A program made the position numbers and the translations under genes. The notes beneath the pieces are model-generated. The model was not told the origin of the DNA and searched no databases. It saw only the letters and a list, made by a program, of their open reading frames with translations. A DNA stretch of 64,000 bases, from contig OZ018409.1 in assembly GCA_963969595.1 (NCBI GenBank), positions 15,966,975 to 16,030,974 on the forward strand, written 5' to 3'. The number at the start of each line of letters is the position of its first letter. Within the stretch, counting starts at the first letter, position 1. Below are positions 23,901-35,600 of this stretch, piece after piece. This DNA comes from Neckera pumila. Lineage: Eukaryota > Streptophyta > Bryopsida > Hypnales > Neckeraceae.

Positions 23901-26900
23901 AACTTAGGACGACAATAAGATACTAATCCATACATGCCAGTGTTGCAGATTTTCAGGAATGAAATGTAACTCATCTAAACTCTAAAGAATCAGAGAAGGC
24001 GAGTTCTCAATTCTCCAAAATCTTCTGTAATCACCTGATATTATGGCACAATACTGCTCGCAGAAACACCTTTTTCCATCAGCGTCTGCTGATACTGCCG
24101 AACAGTACGGATTACCTCCCAAACTGTACAAGAAAGTAATGGTCCATGAGGTAGTGCAAGCATACAAGGTAAGAAAAAAAACATTCTTTACAACTAAATG
24201 TAACTGTAGACAAGATTCAAGAACTGAATCCAACACATCTTTTGCATAAATTTAGAGGCGCTATGTGTAGAATTGCAAAGAGGACTCACTAGAATTTGAT
24301 GTTCCCACTAGAATTCAAAAACTGCTGGTCAAAAATCACATCTGTGATGCTGTTGTTCATCAAGCTTAGCACATTCAAAGTTCTTGAATTCGCACTTCTA
24401 TTGGTTGGCAAATTCTGAATGCCAGATAGTATGCTCTTGATGTTCAAAACTCCGCTTACGTTGATCTCATTAAGATACCTGTACACCATGGAAGGAACCA
24501 ATCAAGGTTTACCACACATGAAGCCTATCTAAACTTAAACAGCAAGGGAGGCTTCAGTTGGTACTCATTGAAAATGTGGGACTGAAATAGGGCGATACTG
24601 ACCTAAATCTTTATCACTTACGTTGAGGAAGGATAAGCCCTTCACGGCTTGCAAATCTCTATCATTTCAAAGTTGTTATATATTTCTGCAATTTAGCTTT
24701 TTCCATGCTGTATTATTTTTCAATGCCTGAAGGACATGACATTATCTGCTTCAGTTTCAGTGATATAATTGCAGACTGGGATTCTAGTTTTTGATAATCC
24801 ATGCACTCAGTCCTTTAATAATGTACCATATTTCACCAGAGACCACCCACTCCAAGGAGCTGTATTGTCTACAATACTAATATGGACTATGTACTGATAG
24901 GCAACTTCATTAAAATGGCGGTATTTTTTTAAAATGGCGTGAAAACAGTTCAGAACGGCCATTCTAAATCTACACCTGTCCGAGATAGTTCAGGACGGCC
25001 GTTCTGAAATCTATATGTGTCCTAGATGGAGAAAATGGCACAGCGTCAAAGTGGCACTTGGAATACCGCCATTTTAATGAAATTGCCCATACCGACGAAT
25101 TTTGGAATCTTCAACTCTTGCCTCTCAAAAGTAATGTGCCTTTCCATTGAGGTGATTACTCTGACTGATCGAAATAACACAGATAACTTGCACTTACAAT
25201 TTCTTTCGTGATAAGAGATCGGGATGTGCGTTCCAGTCTGCTGGAAGAGTGCCACTAATGTTTAGACCTGATAGATCTAGAACTCCCACGTTTGGAGGAA
25301 GCCAGCTTGTGAAAATCTGTGATAGCCCCGGCAACTCTGAGAAGCCATTACGACTGAGGTTTCTGCAGCACGAAAATTTAAACCAATTGAATAAGCAATA
25401 TGATGTAGGGTGTCAACTTGCTTGGCAGGCAAGTCAAAGTAATTGGATAAACGGCATGATTATTGATCGACTGATTCATAGCAACAGCAAATCATTTCAG
25501 AAATGGGCAATTTCATTAAAATGGCGATATTTTTTTAAAATGGCGTGGAAACAGTTCAGAAAGGCAGTTCGAAATCTATACCTGTCCTAGATGGTGAGAA
25601 TGGCACACCTTCAAAGTGGCACTTGGAATACCGCCATTTTAATGAAATTGCCCTTAGAAGCTTCAATCGCTTTTGAATTTGAACGTACAATCTTACATTA
25701 GTAATATTTGTTATGCAACTAGAGAGTAACGTAACTGATTTCAAAGCCCAGGGGACGTTGAAATCTGCAGGTCATATGAAACTCACAGATTGTACAGTGT
25801 GGAGTTGGCGAATGTATAATTAAACTTTGGAGGTGGTCCGGTAAATTTATTTCCAGACAGGTCCCTGCATCAGAGGTTGTCCTCGGGCATGAGAAAGTTA
25901 ACATACATTTATATTGGTGTCCGCATTACATGCAACGGGGTGAAGTCATCAAGCAATCCTAGATTAGCTTCATAATCGTGCCTCGTTTTCTATCCTCCAA
26001 TTTTAATACCGAAATTGATTATAATCAAGGAAGGAAGGACACTATCGCAAGATTACCCAGATGGATTCTGACTAGTAGTGATGCACGATACAGACTTGAG
26101 TCGATAATGTTTACAGAGTATGAAAGTGAGGGCTTACAGTGTGAGAAGCTGTGTCATGTTCTCAAAAGCGTTAGGTGGGACGACTCCAGTAAATGAGTTC
26201 CGTCCAATTTTGAGCACTTGTATTGTAGTCCTCTGAGCAAAATTCTCAAATGGAAAGTCGCCTGAAAGTTGGTTTCCGCTCAAGTCCCTATTTTATATCC
26301 AGAGCAGGACAGATGCACTGAGTATTAACGATCCGAGAATTTGTGTTCATTTTGTATGTTTGCATGGTCCGGAGCAAATTTGCATTTCAAGGGCAGCTCT
26401 TGTGCTTTGGAGTGTTTTCCGTGTATATTTTTGAGGAACAATCAACTGTTGCAACAAATGGCGACTGTTACTAAAACAGCAACTCACAAACAAACCAGTC
26501 AGTAATCAATCTGACAGTTCAATAGTCACTTACAGCTCAAGAAGCCCGTCAAGATAATCGCGCTGAATTGAAATTTCTTCAGGAATAACTCCACTGAATC
26601 CATTATCGTGAAGGTCGCTGCGAAACAATCCAGTGAAGGATGGACAAGAAGCAGTTAGATGGCGAATTTCATTAAAATGGTGCCATTCCAGAACAACCGT
26701 TCTAAAATCTATACCCATCCTAGATTGTCAAAATGGCACGCTGTCAAAATGGCACGCAGGATACCATCATTTTGACTACATTCTTCTAATAGAAGACGTA
26801 TTAAGGTAGGAGGCTCAGAAATTGACCATTTAAGGGTTGGTCTGTCGTTTTCATGAGGTTCTTTGGATGGGAATATTTTTAGCTCATTTTCCAAAAGAAA

Positions 26901-29557
26901 GAGAAATAGATGAGGAATCTAACACAAGTTGTTGCATATTTTTGAAGCATTTTTTATTTAGTTATGAATTCTCAAATGAGATACGTAGTAGGTCCCTATT
27001 TATGACCCTAGGTCTTTCATGAACCGTTCACTTGCAATTCTAAAGAAAGATGGCAAAAGCAAAGAGAATGAATGACTCTTGCATTTAATAATGCTCTTTT
27101 CCTTGATTCATTCAATGACTATAGCGTTCACTTTTAGAACCACCTCATGTCCATTTCACAATTATTTATAGGGGCGGTGCTTAATGCCCATGCAATTTTA
27201 GAGCCTCCTACCTTAAGAGCAGATTCAAAAACGTCTATCATTGCAAAACACTACAACACCAAAAAATCAAGATTTCAATTAAAAAGTTTGATAAAAAGCC
27301 CAGCAATTTCTCCACTCTCCTCGATCTGAGAACTGTCCAGTAGATTCAGTGGAATTATAAACTTTCTTTTGCAACACATATCACTTTCATTTGATTAATG
27401 AACAAAGAAGATGATCAATAACGATTAAAATACTAGCATGTCATCTCAAATGCATTTAGTTTAGGCTTCGTCAAATTCCACTTGCCAATTCATACATCAT
27501 GCATCCTCGAATAATGGGTGGATCGATCGATCATTGCTTACAGGATGTTCAGAGGGATATCGGCAAGCTCTTTCGGCAGACTGCCACCCAAATTAGGATT
27601 CCCAGTCAATTTTCTGCACACAAATGGAGTTATCTCAATAACCTTGCAAGAATTCATACTTGAGTTCGTACAAATAAAATTAATTCCATAATGAAGGTTT
27701 AATCGTACTCTATACCGTAATATGAATTAATCTGGTACTTACAAAGAGACAAGTTTGTTGAGCTGGTTGATTCCAGACGGTAGAGTGCCTGATATTGATG
27801 CATCGCCCAACTCCCTGCACATAACATTGCAACCTTAGCCGCTCCTTCGCTTTTCAGTCTCCAATCCTACTCTCTGCTGCCAAAACTTCAAACTTCAAAC
27901 TTATTACGCTGAACTCAAAACATTTCTGCTAAGCTGCGCGATTCTTAAGTACTATTTATCACAACTAGCATATTGTTGATGTCCATATCATCTCCGTTAT
28001 CAACTCTACAGTCGAGAATGAATCCGCTCACCAAGAACTCTCCTATTCCTAAACATAACCGGTTGTTGAGTTTTCAACACTCACGTGGCACCGTCCCATT
28101 GGCAACCCATCACCATTGTCATTACAAGTTGTAACTCATAACCTTCTCTCCTTTCAACTTGCTTCCTACACCCTTGGATCATGAAGATCAAAGGTTTTGA
28201 TTGAAAAGTAAACAACCAATTATGTCCGATAACCTACTCGCTGCTACCGCAGCTCGTCGGTTATCCAATACGTAAACCACTCCCAGGAAATTGTCCATTC
28301 ATTTCTTGGGAGAGTTCTCAGCCGTAATACCCGCAAAATCGGGCACTCACATAATTAGGATTACAGATTCTTCATCCATGATATCGTTATCATCCCACAT
28401 TTTCTGTCAATTTCTTGATAGTTGTTTACGTCGGGTAATGTCCTGGTCGTCAAGGTTTACGGGAGCAAATGCGCCTCCTCGTTGGGCTCCGCCTTCCTTG
28501 TCGACGCATTTTTTCCCGTAAACCCCTCCTCCTCGGGCATTGCCCTATACGAAATGCTTCAGGAAAAGAAGTGAGCATCCAGTGGGTCCCCGTGATGACG
28601 ATTGTGAGCGGTAATGAAAGATCGTGAAACATGTATTCGAAGCTCTATGTCCTGCTTTTATGTACATACTGATCAGGATATTCTAATGTGTAATTTAATC
28701 AAAGCCGCAAGTTCTGATATTAGTATCTAATTGTGACATCCCTTTCAATCAGGGGAGCAGCACAGCATCACACAGTCCATTAAATGAAACGCTGAACAAA
28801 ATTTAAGCGTGAAAAAAAGGTTCTTACAAGCCAACAGCCCAAGTGTTCCATTGTGTGGCATTGAGTTGGTATCGCAGGCATGTGACCCCTTGCCAGTTTC
28901 TTACGCCGTTATAGCAAGGGTAAGGTATATCTTTTGGCCCAGTTGGAGTATACCAGTTTAACAGGTTTGAACTGGGGGATGGCGTACTTCTGTTCCATGC
29001 TCCCCACAGGCTCTGCAATCCATCCACTAGTCCCACATCCAAGATTAAGTTGGAGCCTAAAATGAGGCAGTGTTCCAAAAACATAATATTGATTCATAAG
29101 GACATTACAGCTAGTGGTCATAGAACTCAGACAGACCAAATGGTTTAAGTTTCAGAGATCTAAAGCTGGAAGACAACCTGAGGCTTTTGTTGGCTTTTCA
29201 ACCCACCTAATGATCCAATAATGATTTACATTCCAGTATTTCTATCACTTTGCAACAGCTTGAGCCACTCTAACAAGACGGGACACTTATTCTTGAGCTC
29301 CTCTTGTCATTGCCAGTACGTTAAATAGAATGAAAAGAAAAGTCTTCTAATCCTTGAGCTCCTCTGCTGCCCATACCTGGATGCTGGCTTAATACGATAA
29401 ATTGAAAACAAATGATAGCATGGCAAAAATAAAAAAGGGTGCGCTTGGAAAACGTACTATCATTGGTGGAGAATATTTCCCATACTGTCTGACCAAGGCA
29501 GGCTGGATGCCAGAGCAGCAAGATAAGCAGAACCCCTACAATCTCGAAGACACCCAT
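20912..29557 (-). CDS. LRR receptor-like serine/threonine kinase, intact 16-exon gene
   Basis: Predicted exons: 29557-29458, 29056-28828, 27814-27743, 27613-27542, 26617-26534, 26287-26138, 25864-25787, 25362-25198, 24478-24290, 24123-24035, 23799-23665, 23476-23358, 23228-23015, 22755-22509, 22274-22124, 21277-20912. All junctions are GT-AG and all phases agree, giving 819 aa. Order of domains: signal peptide, LRRNT (ending in WQGVTC), LRRs encoded in exons of 72-165 bp, a Cys-rich juxtamembrane stretch (GNPYC..CFCEQYC), one membrane helix ([16 protein letters not shown]), then the kinase. The kinase has [33 protein letters not shown] and APE, so it is an RD kinase and should be active. It should sit in the plasma membrane and phosphorylate Ser/Thr after an extracellular cue. 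The kinase resembles LRR-VIII/CRPK1-like plant kinases. The ligand is unknown. Introns carry several MITEs. Confidence 0.9.
24900..25087. mobile_element. MITE family M copy 1 in receptor-kinase intron, 188 bp
   Basis: Terminal inverted repeats are GGCAACTTCATTAAAATGGC and the mirrored CATTTTAATGAAATTGCC. The interior contains two palindromes, TCAGAACGGCCATTCTA and TTCAGGACGGCCGTTCTGAA. It lies in the intron between the exons ending 25198 and starting 24478. No ORF of its own. Confidence 0.75.
25505..25653. mobile_element. MITE family M copy 2 in receptor-kinase intron, 149 bp
   Basis: Starts GGGCAATTTCATTAAAATGG and ends CCATTTTAATGAAATTGCCC. The internal part keeps one of the two palindromic segments (TTCAGAAAGGCAGTTCGAAA). 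It lies in the intron between exons 25864-25787 and 25362-25198, and is a shorter relative of the element at 24900. Confidence 0.75.
26657..26784. mobile_element. MITE family M copy 3, degraded, in receptor-kinase intron
   Basis: Begins GGCGAATTTCATTAAAATGG, contains CCAGAACAACCGTTCTAAAA and the doubled AATGGCACGC, and ends with a degenerate TACCATCATTTTGA. It is clearly related to the copies at 24900 and 25505 but more mutated. It lies upstream, in gene sense, of the exon 26617-26534. Confidence 0.6.
26801..27216. mobile_element. TTAA-flanked element with GGTAGGAGGCTC ends, in receptor-kinase intron
   Basis: TTAA at 26801-26804 and 27213-27216 flank a 408-bp element with inverted ends GGTAGGAGGCTCAGAAATTG and the mirror of GGTAGGAGGCTCTAAAATTG. 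The interior is repeated at 38580-38945, where the ends are eroded. The TTAA flanks suggest another piggyBac-type MITE family, although the ends do not start with CCC. Confidence 0.6.
27815..28827. other. Receptor-kinase intron, no second gene
   Basis: This is the intron between the LRRNT exon and the first LRR exon. The part at 28200-28560 is richer in GC and shares short blocks with 42896-43160 (CGTAAACCACT, GTTTACGT and CATTGCCCTATAC), suggesting an old insertion. ORFs here have no domain. Confidence 0.4.
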
Positions 29558-29687
29558 GGCAACTCCTCTGCAAGATGGATCAACAACAACCGGATCACAG
29601 CACTTCTTTAGGGTGGGAGATTAATCGAAATCACAAGCACCGCCTGCAATAATTCCCAATCTTCAAGATCATCAAACTCCCAAATGA

Positions 29688-29712
29688 TCTCAGCTCCCAG
29701 ATAATATACAGT
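29688..29712 (-). promoter_or_regulatory. Possible TATA box of the receptor-kinase gene
   Basis: The minus strand reads CTGTATATTATCTGG about 140 bp upstream of the start codon at 29557. Position and composition suit a plant core promoter, but AT-rich matches are common here. Confidence 0.2.
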
Positions 29713-30440
29713 ATCAGGGACTCCTAGTGGAATTCTATGAAAAAGAAAACAAAACCCGAGAGTTTGGTCCTTGCCATAGGGTAAAGCCAGACAAGAAATA
29801 AAGGCGGTTGATAGACCCAAAGCTAACTCTCAGGAACGCGTACTCAACTAGCTACTCAATTCCCTCTTCATTCGTGCATGCAAGCCATCACTCAGTTCTA
29901 AGTTTGTTGTTGCAATTTCGTCATAGTTACCAAGAACGGCGTTAGCAAACTCTCTTGTTTTCGAATTCAGCGTTGATTTGCAAACCATTTCTCAAATTTT
30001 GCATCTTAAGAGGTTGCATGTCAAGAAAGAGGATGTTGGGAAAAATTTGAACAAAGACAAACTATTGACGCAAAAACGAAGTCGGATCCACAAAACTAAA
30101 AAATAACCTGTGAATGAGCCTCATTAGGAGAAACGCTGGACTTCGAACCTGGAGCTAGTTTCTGACAGTCTGCAAATTAAACACCGACAAGCAGCGCCGT
30201 GATCGGTATTGGTGGAACTGAAAGACAGCAACGGACATGATTTCCGAGTCTGGGGGGCGATCTGTGCGGCAGCTTTCATGCGAGGGTAAGAAAAGTCTTT
30301 AGACGGACCTCGTAAGTTACGCTTGATTTCAAGCTTTAATTGTGAAGTTTCGGAGAATGTGTTTCTGATCCTTATGATCCTTATGTGTGGTTGCTGACGC
30401 TTTCGTCTAAGTTACGTAAGGTTGAACACAGGAAGACCGC
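29713..30440. other. Upstream region of the receptor-kinase gene, no other gene seen
   Basis: Mixed base composition with no coding frame of note. It probably holds the promoter and 5' leader of the gene to its left. Confidence 0.3.
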
Positions 30441-30566
30441 GGAGGCGTTACCCTCCCCGGTGTTTATTTCCACAATGCAGCTTCACCCTCCTTGACTTTC
30501 TTTAAATGGAAAGTCAAGGGGGTGAAGCTGCACTGCGGAAATAAATACCGGGGAGGTAACGCCTCC
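30441..30566. repeat. Near-perfect 126-bp hairpin with about 59-bp arms
   Basis: GGAGGCGTTACCCTCCCCGG at the left is mirrored by CCGGGGAGGTAACGCCTCC at the right. The pairing continues through the GTGTTTATTTCC, GCAGCTTCACCC and TTGACTTTC blocks to a loop of about 8 nt (TTTAAATG). It is much more GC-rich than its surroundings. It may be a foldback MITE or a small-RNA precursor. Confidence 0.7.
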
Positions 30567-30744
30567 CCGTTCTCCCTGTGGAATGTGCATAAGTTTTCAT
30601 CATTTCTAAAATTTTTGGACTTCAATTCGCAGCGGTACTGCAGACAGCTCAAATATTGCTCAGAAAGCCGTGTTTTATTTCAAAGGTGGCAATTGCCCTT
30701 TCACATTGCACATTGCCTCTCACGTAGAAATAAATACCCTTCAT

Positions 30745-31125
30745 TAGGGCCGCGCACATGGAGCCAACGGAGGCCATGCGACGTCGCAGGTGAGGGCGCG
30801 GAAACGTGGGTTTGCCCTCACCTAGCCCTCACAGGCAGAGCGCAAAAATTATGAGACCTATGTCCTCACGGTTTTCTTATTGCGTATTTTACCGAGGTGA
30901 AGAAAACTTCGCAACCTGCTAGCAACTTCCTCGTCTCTCCGTCGTCTCTATTCTTCGGCAACTTTCTTGTCTCTTTCCTTCAACACAGATGGAAGGACTT
31001 TTTTTTACCCGAGCTGGTTACCAAAGCACCAAACAAGGATTTCCACGAACCTTTGGAGTGGGGGCCCGCCTGATCAAGTTTGACGCCTAACGGAGCCCTC
31101 ACCGGTGATCATGTGCACGGCCCTA
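30745..31125. mobile_element. MITE with TAGGGCCG termini, 381 bp, hAT-like
   Basis: The left end TAGGGCCGCGCACATG is mirrored by the right end CATGTGCACGGCCCTA. Inside, GAGGGC and GCCCTC blocks are also symmetric. The termini resemble those of hAT elements, but the flanks (CCCTTCAT, TTGTCCTT) do not form a clear 8-bp duplication. No coding capacity. Confidence 0.5.
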
Positions 31126-31259
31126 TTGTCCTTTTTCCTGTTGCCTTTCGTATATGCCCTTCCTTTCCTAAAATATCCAAATATGGCTACAATCAAACAA
31201 ACACTTCAATATTACCCAATTAACCAATATATAATTAAAATTCTTATCCTACATTTTAC

Positions 31260-31681
31260 TTCATAAACAAAGACTAGAAAACATTAGAAAAAATTTGGAC
31301 TTCCTAAAAGGTTGCTAATTAAGAAATGCCACAAGGCACCTAGATTAGATTTATTTTGGCTACGGAACAAGTTTCCCCCTATTAATGTTCATTGTTAGTG
31401 TACTCAATCGTCAAAGCATTGATTCACAATTCTTCAATTACAATTAAACAAAAGTAGGACAAATACCTTCCTCTGACAATTGCAAAATAAGAAACAAAGA
31501 CATACTCTTGTCAGTTTCAATATTCACATAAGATGAATTTGTTTGTCTATCATAGATTTCATCCTTTTAGTAGCTCAATAGGGCTCTAGAATTAGACTAG
31601 CTTGTCAAACCTAGGTAGCCTTTTGGAGAGTCCAAAATTTCTCTAATGACAATCAACCACTCCCCCCACTCTTAACCCTCT
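31260..31681. repeat. Dispersed repeat surrounding the 31682 element
   Basis: Related to 13055-13110 and 41660-41890 (CATTAGAGAAAT and TTATTTTG blocks), and at its ends to 737-835. The 737-835 copy is shorter and lacks both the middle of this stretch and the TTAA element that follows. Confidence 0.45.
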
Positions 31682-32611
31682 TTAACCCCTAAAGTTTCAT
31701 GACTATGTTCTCACCAAAAACGCTCCAAAACTGCCATTTCTAATACAACTACCAAATTTTTGGAAAAAAACAATTTTTGACACATGTAACCTTAGGATCT
31801 TGTAGTATGATATTTTGCAAACATGTGGTAAAAATTTCAGAAAATTCCACCGTGTGGATCATAAGATATAAGCATTCAAAGTCTTGAAAACCATTTTTTC
31901 AATCCTGCGAAAAACCGGGCAGCTGCACTTTGCAAGCTCACTTTTCAATGAAAAAATGCCGATAAAGGTGGTGCTTCTTAAAATTCAGTTTCCTAAACAA
32001 GTTGTCTATATGCTTGAAAAATTTCACATCATTTGGAATTGTACAACATATAGGAAAAAAATAGTAAGTAGAAAGAAGTAGAAAATGATTCAAAATACTA
32101 AATTGTTAAAATTTTAATCATGGAATTTAAAAATACCAATCCCAACGGTTGTACTGTTGTGATAATCAATTTACATCCTAGGATTTATTTTTTTCCCAAA
32201 AATATTGAAAATTGAGTTAAATAAACGACTTTAAAGTTTTTTTTAGAGTAGACAATCCATAATTGCCCGCAAACCAAAAACCCTCATAACTTTTGACTCA
32301 TTCAATGAAATGGAATGACTCAAAGCTTTTTGAGTATATATAAATGTAGAGAACCAATTTCAAAAAAAAATTCCGGAAAAAATGATTTTTTCTGATCTGC
32401 CCAAACTGCCCAGTTACGAAAAAAAGCAACATATTAGGTCACAACTTTTGACTCGTATTTCAAAAGGTCATGAACTTGGTATACATGAAGATATTCCTCG
32501 CCCCCACCTTCTATTAAAATTTCAGCCTCAAATATGGATATCTCTAGTCACATGTACCTGCCCAAAATTTCTATACGGCCAAAAAACGCATGTTGGTCCT
32601 TTAGGGGTTAA
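31682..32611 (+). mobile_element. TTAA-flanked non-autonomous element, diverged copy D (922 bp)
   Basis: TTAA at 31682-31685 and 32608-32611; starts CCCCTAAAGTTTCATG and ends TGGTCCTTTAGGGG. The interior follows the plan of 12088-13007 (ACTGCCATTTCTA near the start, the CCTGCCCAAAATT block near the end) but is strongly diverged, so it is an older copy or a subfamily. An empty site with similar flanks exists at 775-830. Confidence 0.75.
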
Positions 32612-35600
32612 ACTCATCTACATCCTTCACATATGATTTTTTATTTCCAACACATTATACTCTATTTGAATATTATTCCATTATATCACCTCTTCTTCAC
32701 CATTTTCCATCCTCCACATGCCATTCCATTCTACATAAAATAATACATTTATCACTAAAATATTTCTATACTATAGAGCCTCAGTCTATATTTATTTAAG
32801 GTATACAGTTTTGAAGTCACTCCACTGGTAGAAATATGAAAAATCAAAAATACCCACAAGAAGATCCACATGACCAAGGTGACTCGTTATAGAGCTTTGG
32901 GGGCATGTTTCTTTGACTATACAACCTATATGTCTATTATTGCTTGCACAATTTATAATTGCATATGGGAACCCAAAATGATTAAGTCTTTGAATTACGC
33001 CAAATGAATTACTTGTTGAAGTTATTTTTTCTTTGTACTTCTTGTCCATGGTTGACCAATTTGGCAATTTGTAGGTAGAAATGTTGAACATTTATTGATA
33101 GGGAACTCAATTGAGAAAAGGACGATAATGGATATGAGTATCTTCTTGAAGGGTGAAAAAGAAGGGCACAAAAAAATTGACACTTCAATTGCAAAGAGAG
33201 GAAAAATGCAACATGAATTGGAATTTGAAGGGCTAGTATATAAACTGAACCGTGCTTAAAAAGCTACCTATAATATCAACTATCAAGTCAAGACATTGGA
33301 TGGGGCTATAAAACCAATGGGATTTATCTACTAAACCAAGGGCTCTATGGCAAGCGTATTTAGTACTATTTAAAAACCAATAATAATATTTCCTAACAAT
33401 GTGAATGTAGCTTTTCAAAATTAAATCTGATGAATTCACATGTCTAATACTTGTCATAAAATTTTCAAATTGTGTTTGTGAAAATTTCAAATTTCTACAA
33501 ATTTTTGAAGGAAAAATGATTAAAATTTATGTCAAATACAAATCACGTTTCAAAAAATATAAAAATTTCATAGTAAAATTTTATTATAGTATAGAACATT
33601 GTGGTTTAAAGAAAAAATTTGTATTTTAGTTCCATATCTAGAAACATGGTTGTAGATCTTCAACTTCAAATTTCACTAAAATATTTATTTTAAGGAATTT
33701 TTCAAATAATTCTATATAATGGTGTAGAAATTGCACTTCAAAAGCTCTCTTTTTTAGTTTTACTAAAAAGCAAAAAAATTGTTTTGAGTATAAAATTGTG
33801 AAAGTTTGTATTTTTAACATAGGTTAGATTACAAATCTTATTGTAAAAACATGATTTTAATATAGCTTTACTTGCTTCAAGTAGAATACAATATGAAAAT
33901 ACATTAAAAAATTGCTATTAATTGATTAAAGTTGATAATATGATTCCTGTAATACACACTCAAGACTATGCTGTCACAATGTGAGTTTTTAGTTCAAGAA
34001 TCAAATACAAATATAAATATTAAATGGAAATCGTTTGCCATTGACTATATTGATTTATAATGTTTTGATATTCAATTGTAGTATTCTACAACATGACTTG
34101 CAGTATGTAGCTACTTATTATCATTTTTATGATCCTTTCAAATATTATATGGAAGGGTTACATCTAAAAAGACTTCAAAATTGAAGATTTTTTTGGCTTT
34201 TGAAATTTCAAACATAAAAAAGAAGTTGTAAGGTAGTAACCAAATTAAAAATTCATGGTAAAACTCTTATCTATACATGTTTATTTTCCATTGATATGAT
34301 ATCAGGTGCTAAGTTTTCATAGATATGAAAATTGAAAACTAAAAATTTTACACATTTTAATTTATAAAAATGAGACAATTACATATGTTTTAATAATTCA
34401 TAATAAATAATCGATTTAAAAATTAATTTCATTTTTATTTGTAAAATATGTCATTTAAGAACTCTTGATTCCTTGGATCCTGACTAGGGTACCCCAAGCA
34501 TGCTTGTACCCACTAAATTGTCTTGATTAACTCAATGATGTGGATGTCGCATACTAAAAGTTTCACACAAAAATAGGACAAAAATTATCTATTCTTTATT
34601 ATGTACAAAGCTTGGTTGACCATCCAAAGGCCAAAAGACATCCTTGAATGGCATCTTTTTAGGATCTATTGAATTTAATCCAAGGCTTATTTAATGAAAG
34701 TTTTCATACATTGATTAAAATTTATACAAAAGACATTTTTGGTACTTGTAATTGTGAAGGGCTAAGACTTTAGCTCTTAACGATGATATGGACCATAAGG
34801 TAGTAGCACCATAACCCTTAATTTAAGCAATTCAGCATAGTTAGAGGCATTTTTTTCAATATTAGCAATTGAAAATCATGAATTTTAAAAAAAAAGTAGA
34901 ATATTTGGATAAAGCATCTAGTTTCTATGAATTTTCAAATTTGAACTTTCTAGGGCACCCTAAACCATTCTAATAAAGTTGCCTTGATTCTAGCACCAAA
35001 ATTTAAAAAATCCAAGCCCACCAACCACAATTAAGCATAGGAGCACTTTCACGGTATTCTTGGAGACACTTTAAGGGAATTCTACAATCAAAGTATGGAT
35101 ACAATGACGGTTATGGGGTATGCAAGTTTAATGGCTTGATTGACATATAGAAAATTGTGCAAGGTATACAAAAAAATTGTTTTTCATCCCAATTTTTTGC
35201 ATTCATTGGAAAGAGTAGTATGCAGAATTGCAGATGTAGGCACTAAAAACTTGGTGTATAATTATAGAAAGACTTTTAGAGAAATGTGGATTTTCAAAAT
35301 ATGAAAAACCATATAATGTATTTTGGCAATTTGTGTTCTGTTCTTCAGATCTAAATTTAGGATCATTTTTGAATTTGAGACCAATTATTGAAATGAAGTT
35401 ATCTAGTCTAATTTCTACTTTAATTTGAAATTTTGAAAAAAAATCCTAAGTTTGAATATTTTATTGCAATTTGAACTTTGGATCTATTATCATTGAGTGC
35501 TGATTTTCTAATTTAAAATGACATTGTAAAAATTTTGCATTATAGTATTTTATATTGTAATTTACACCTACGGAGAAATTTTCAAACTTTTTAAACATAT

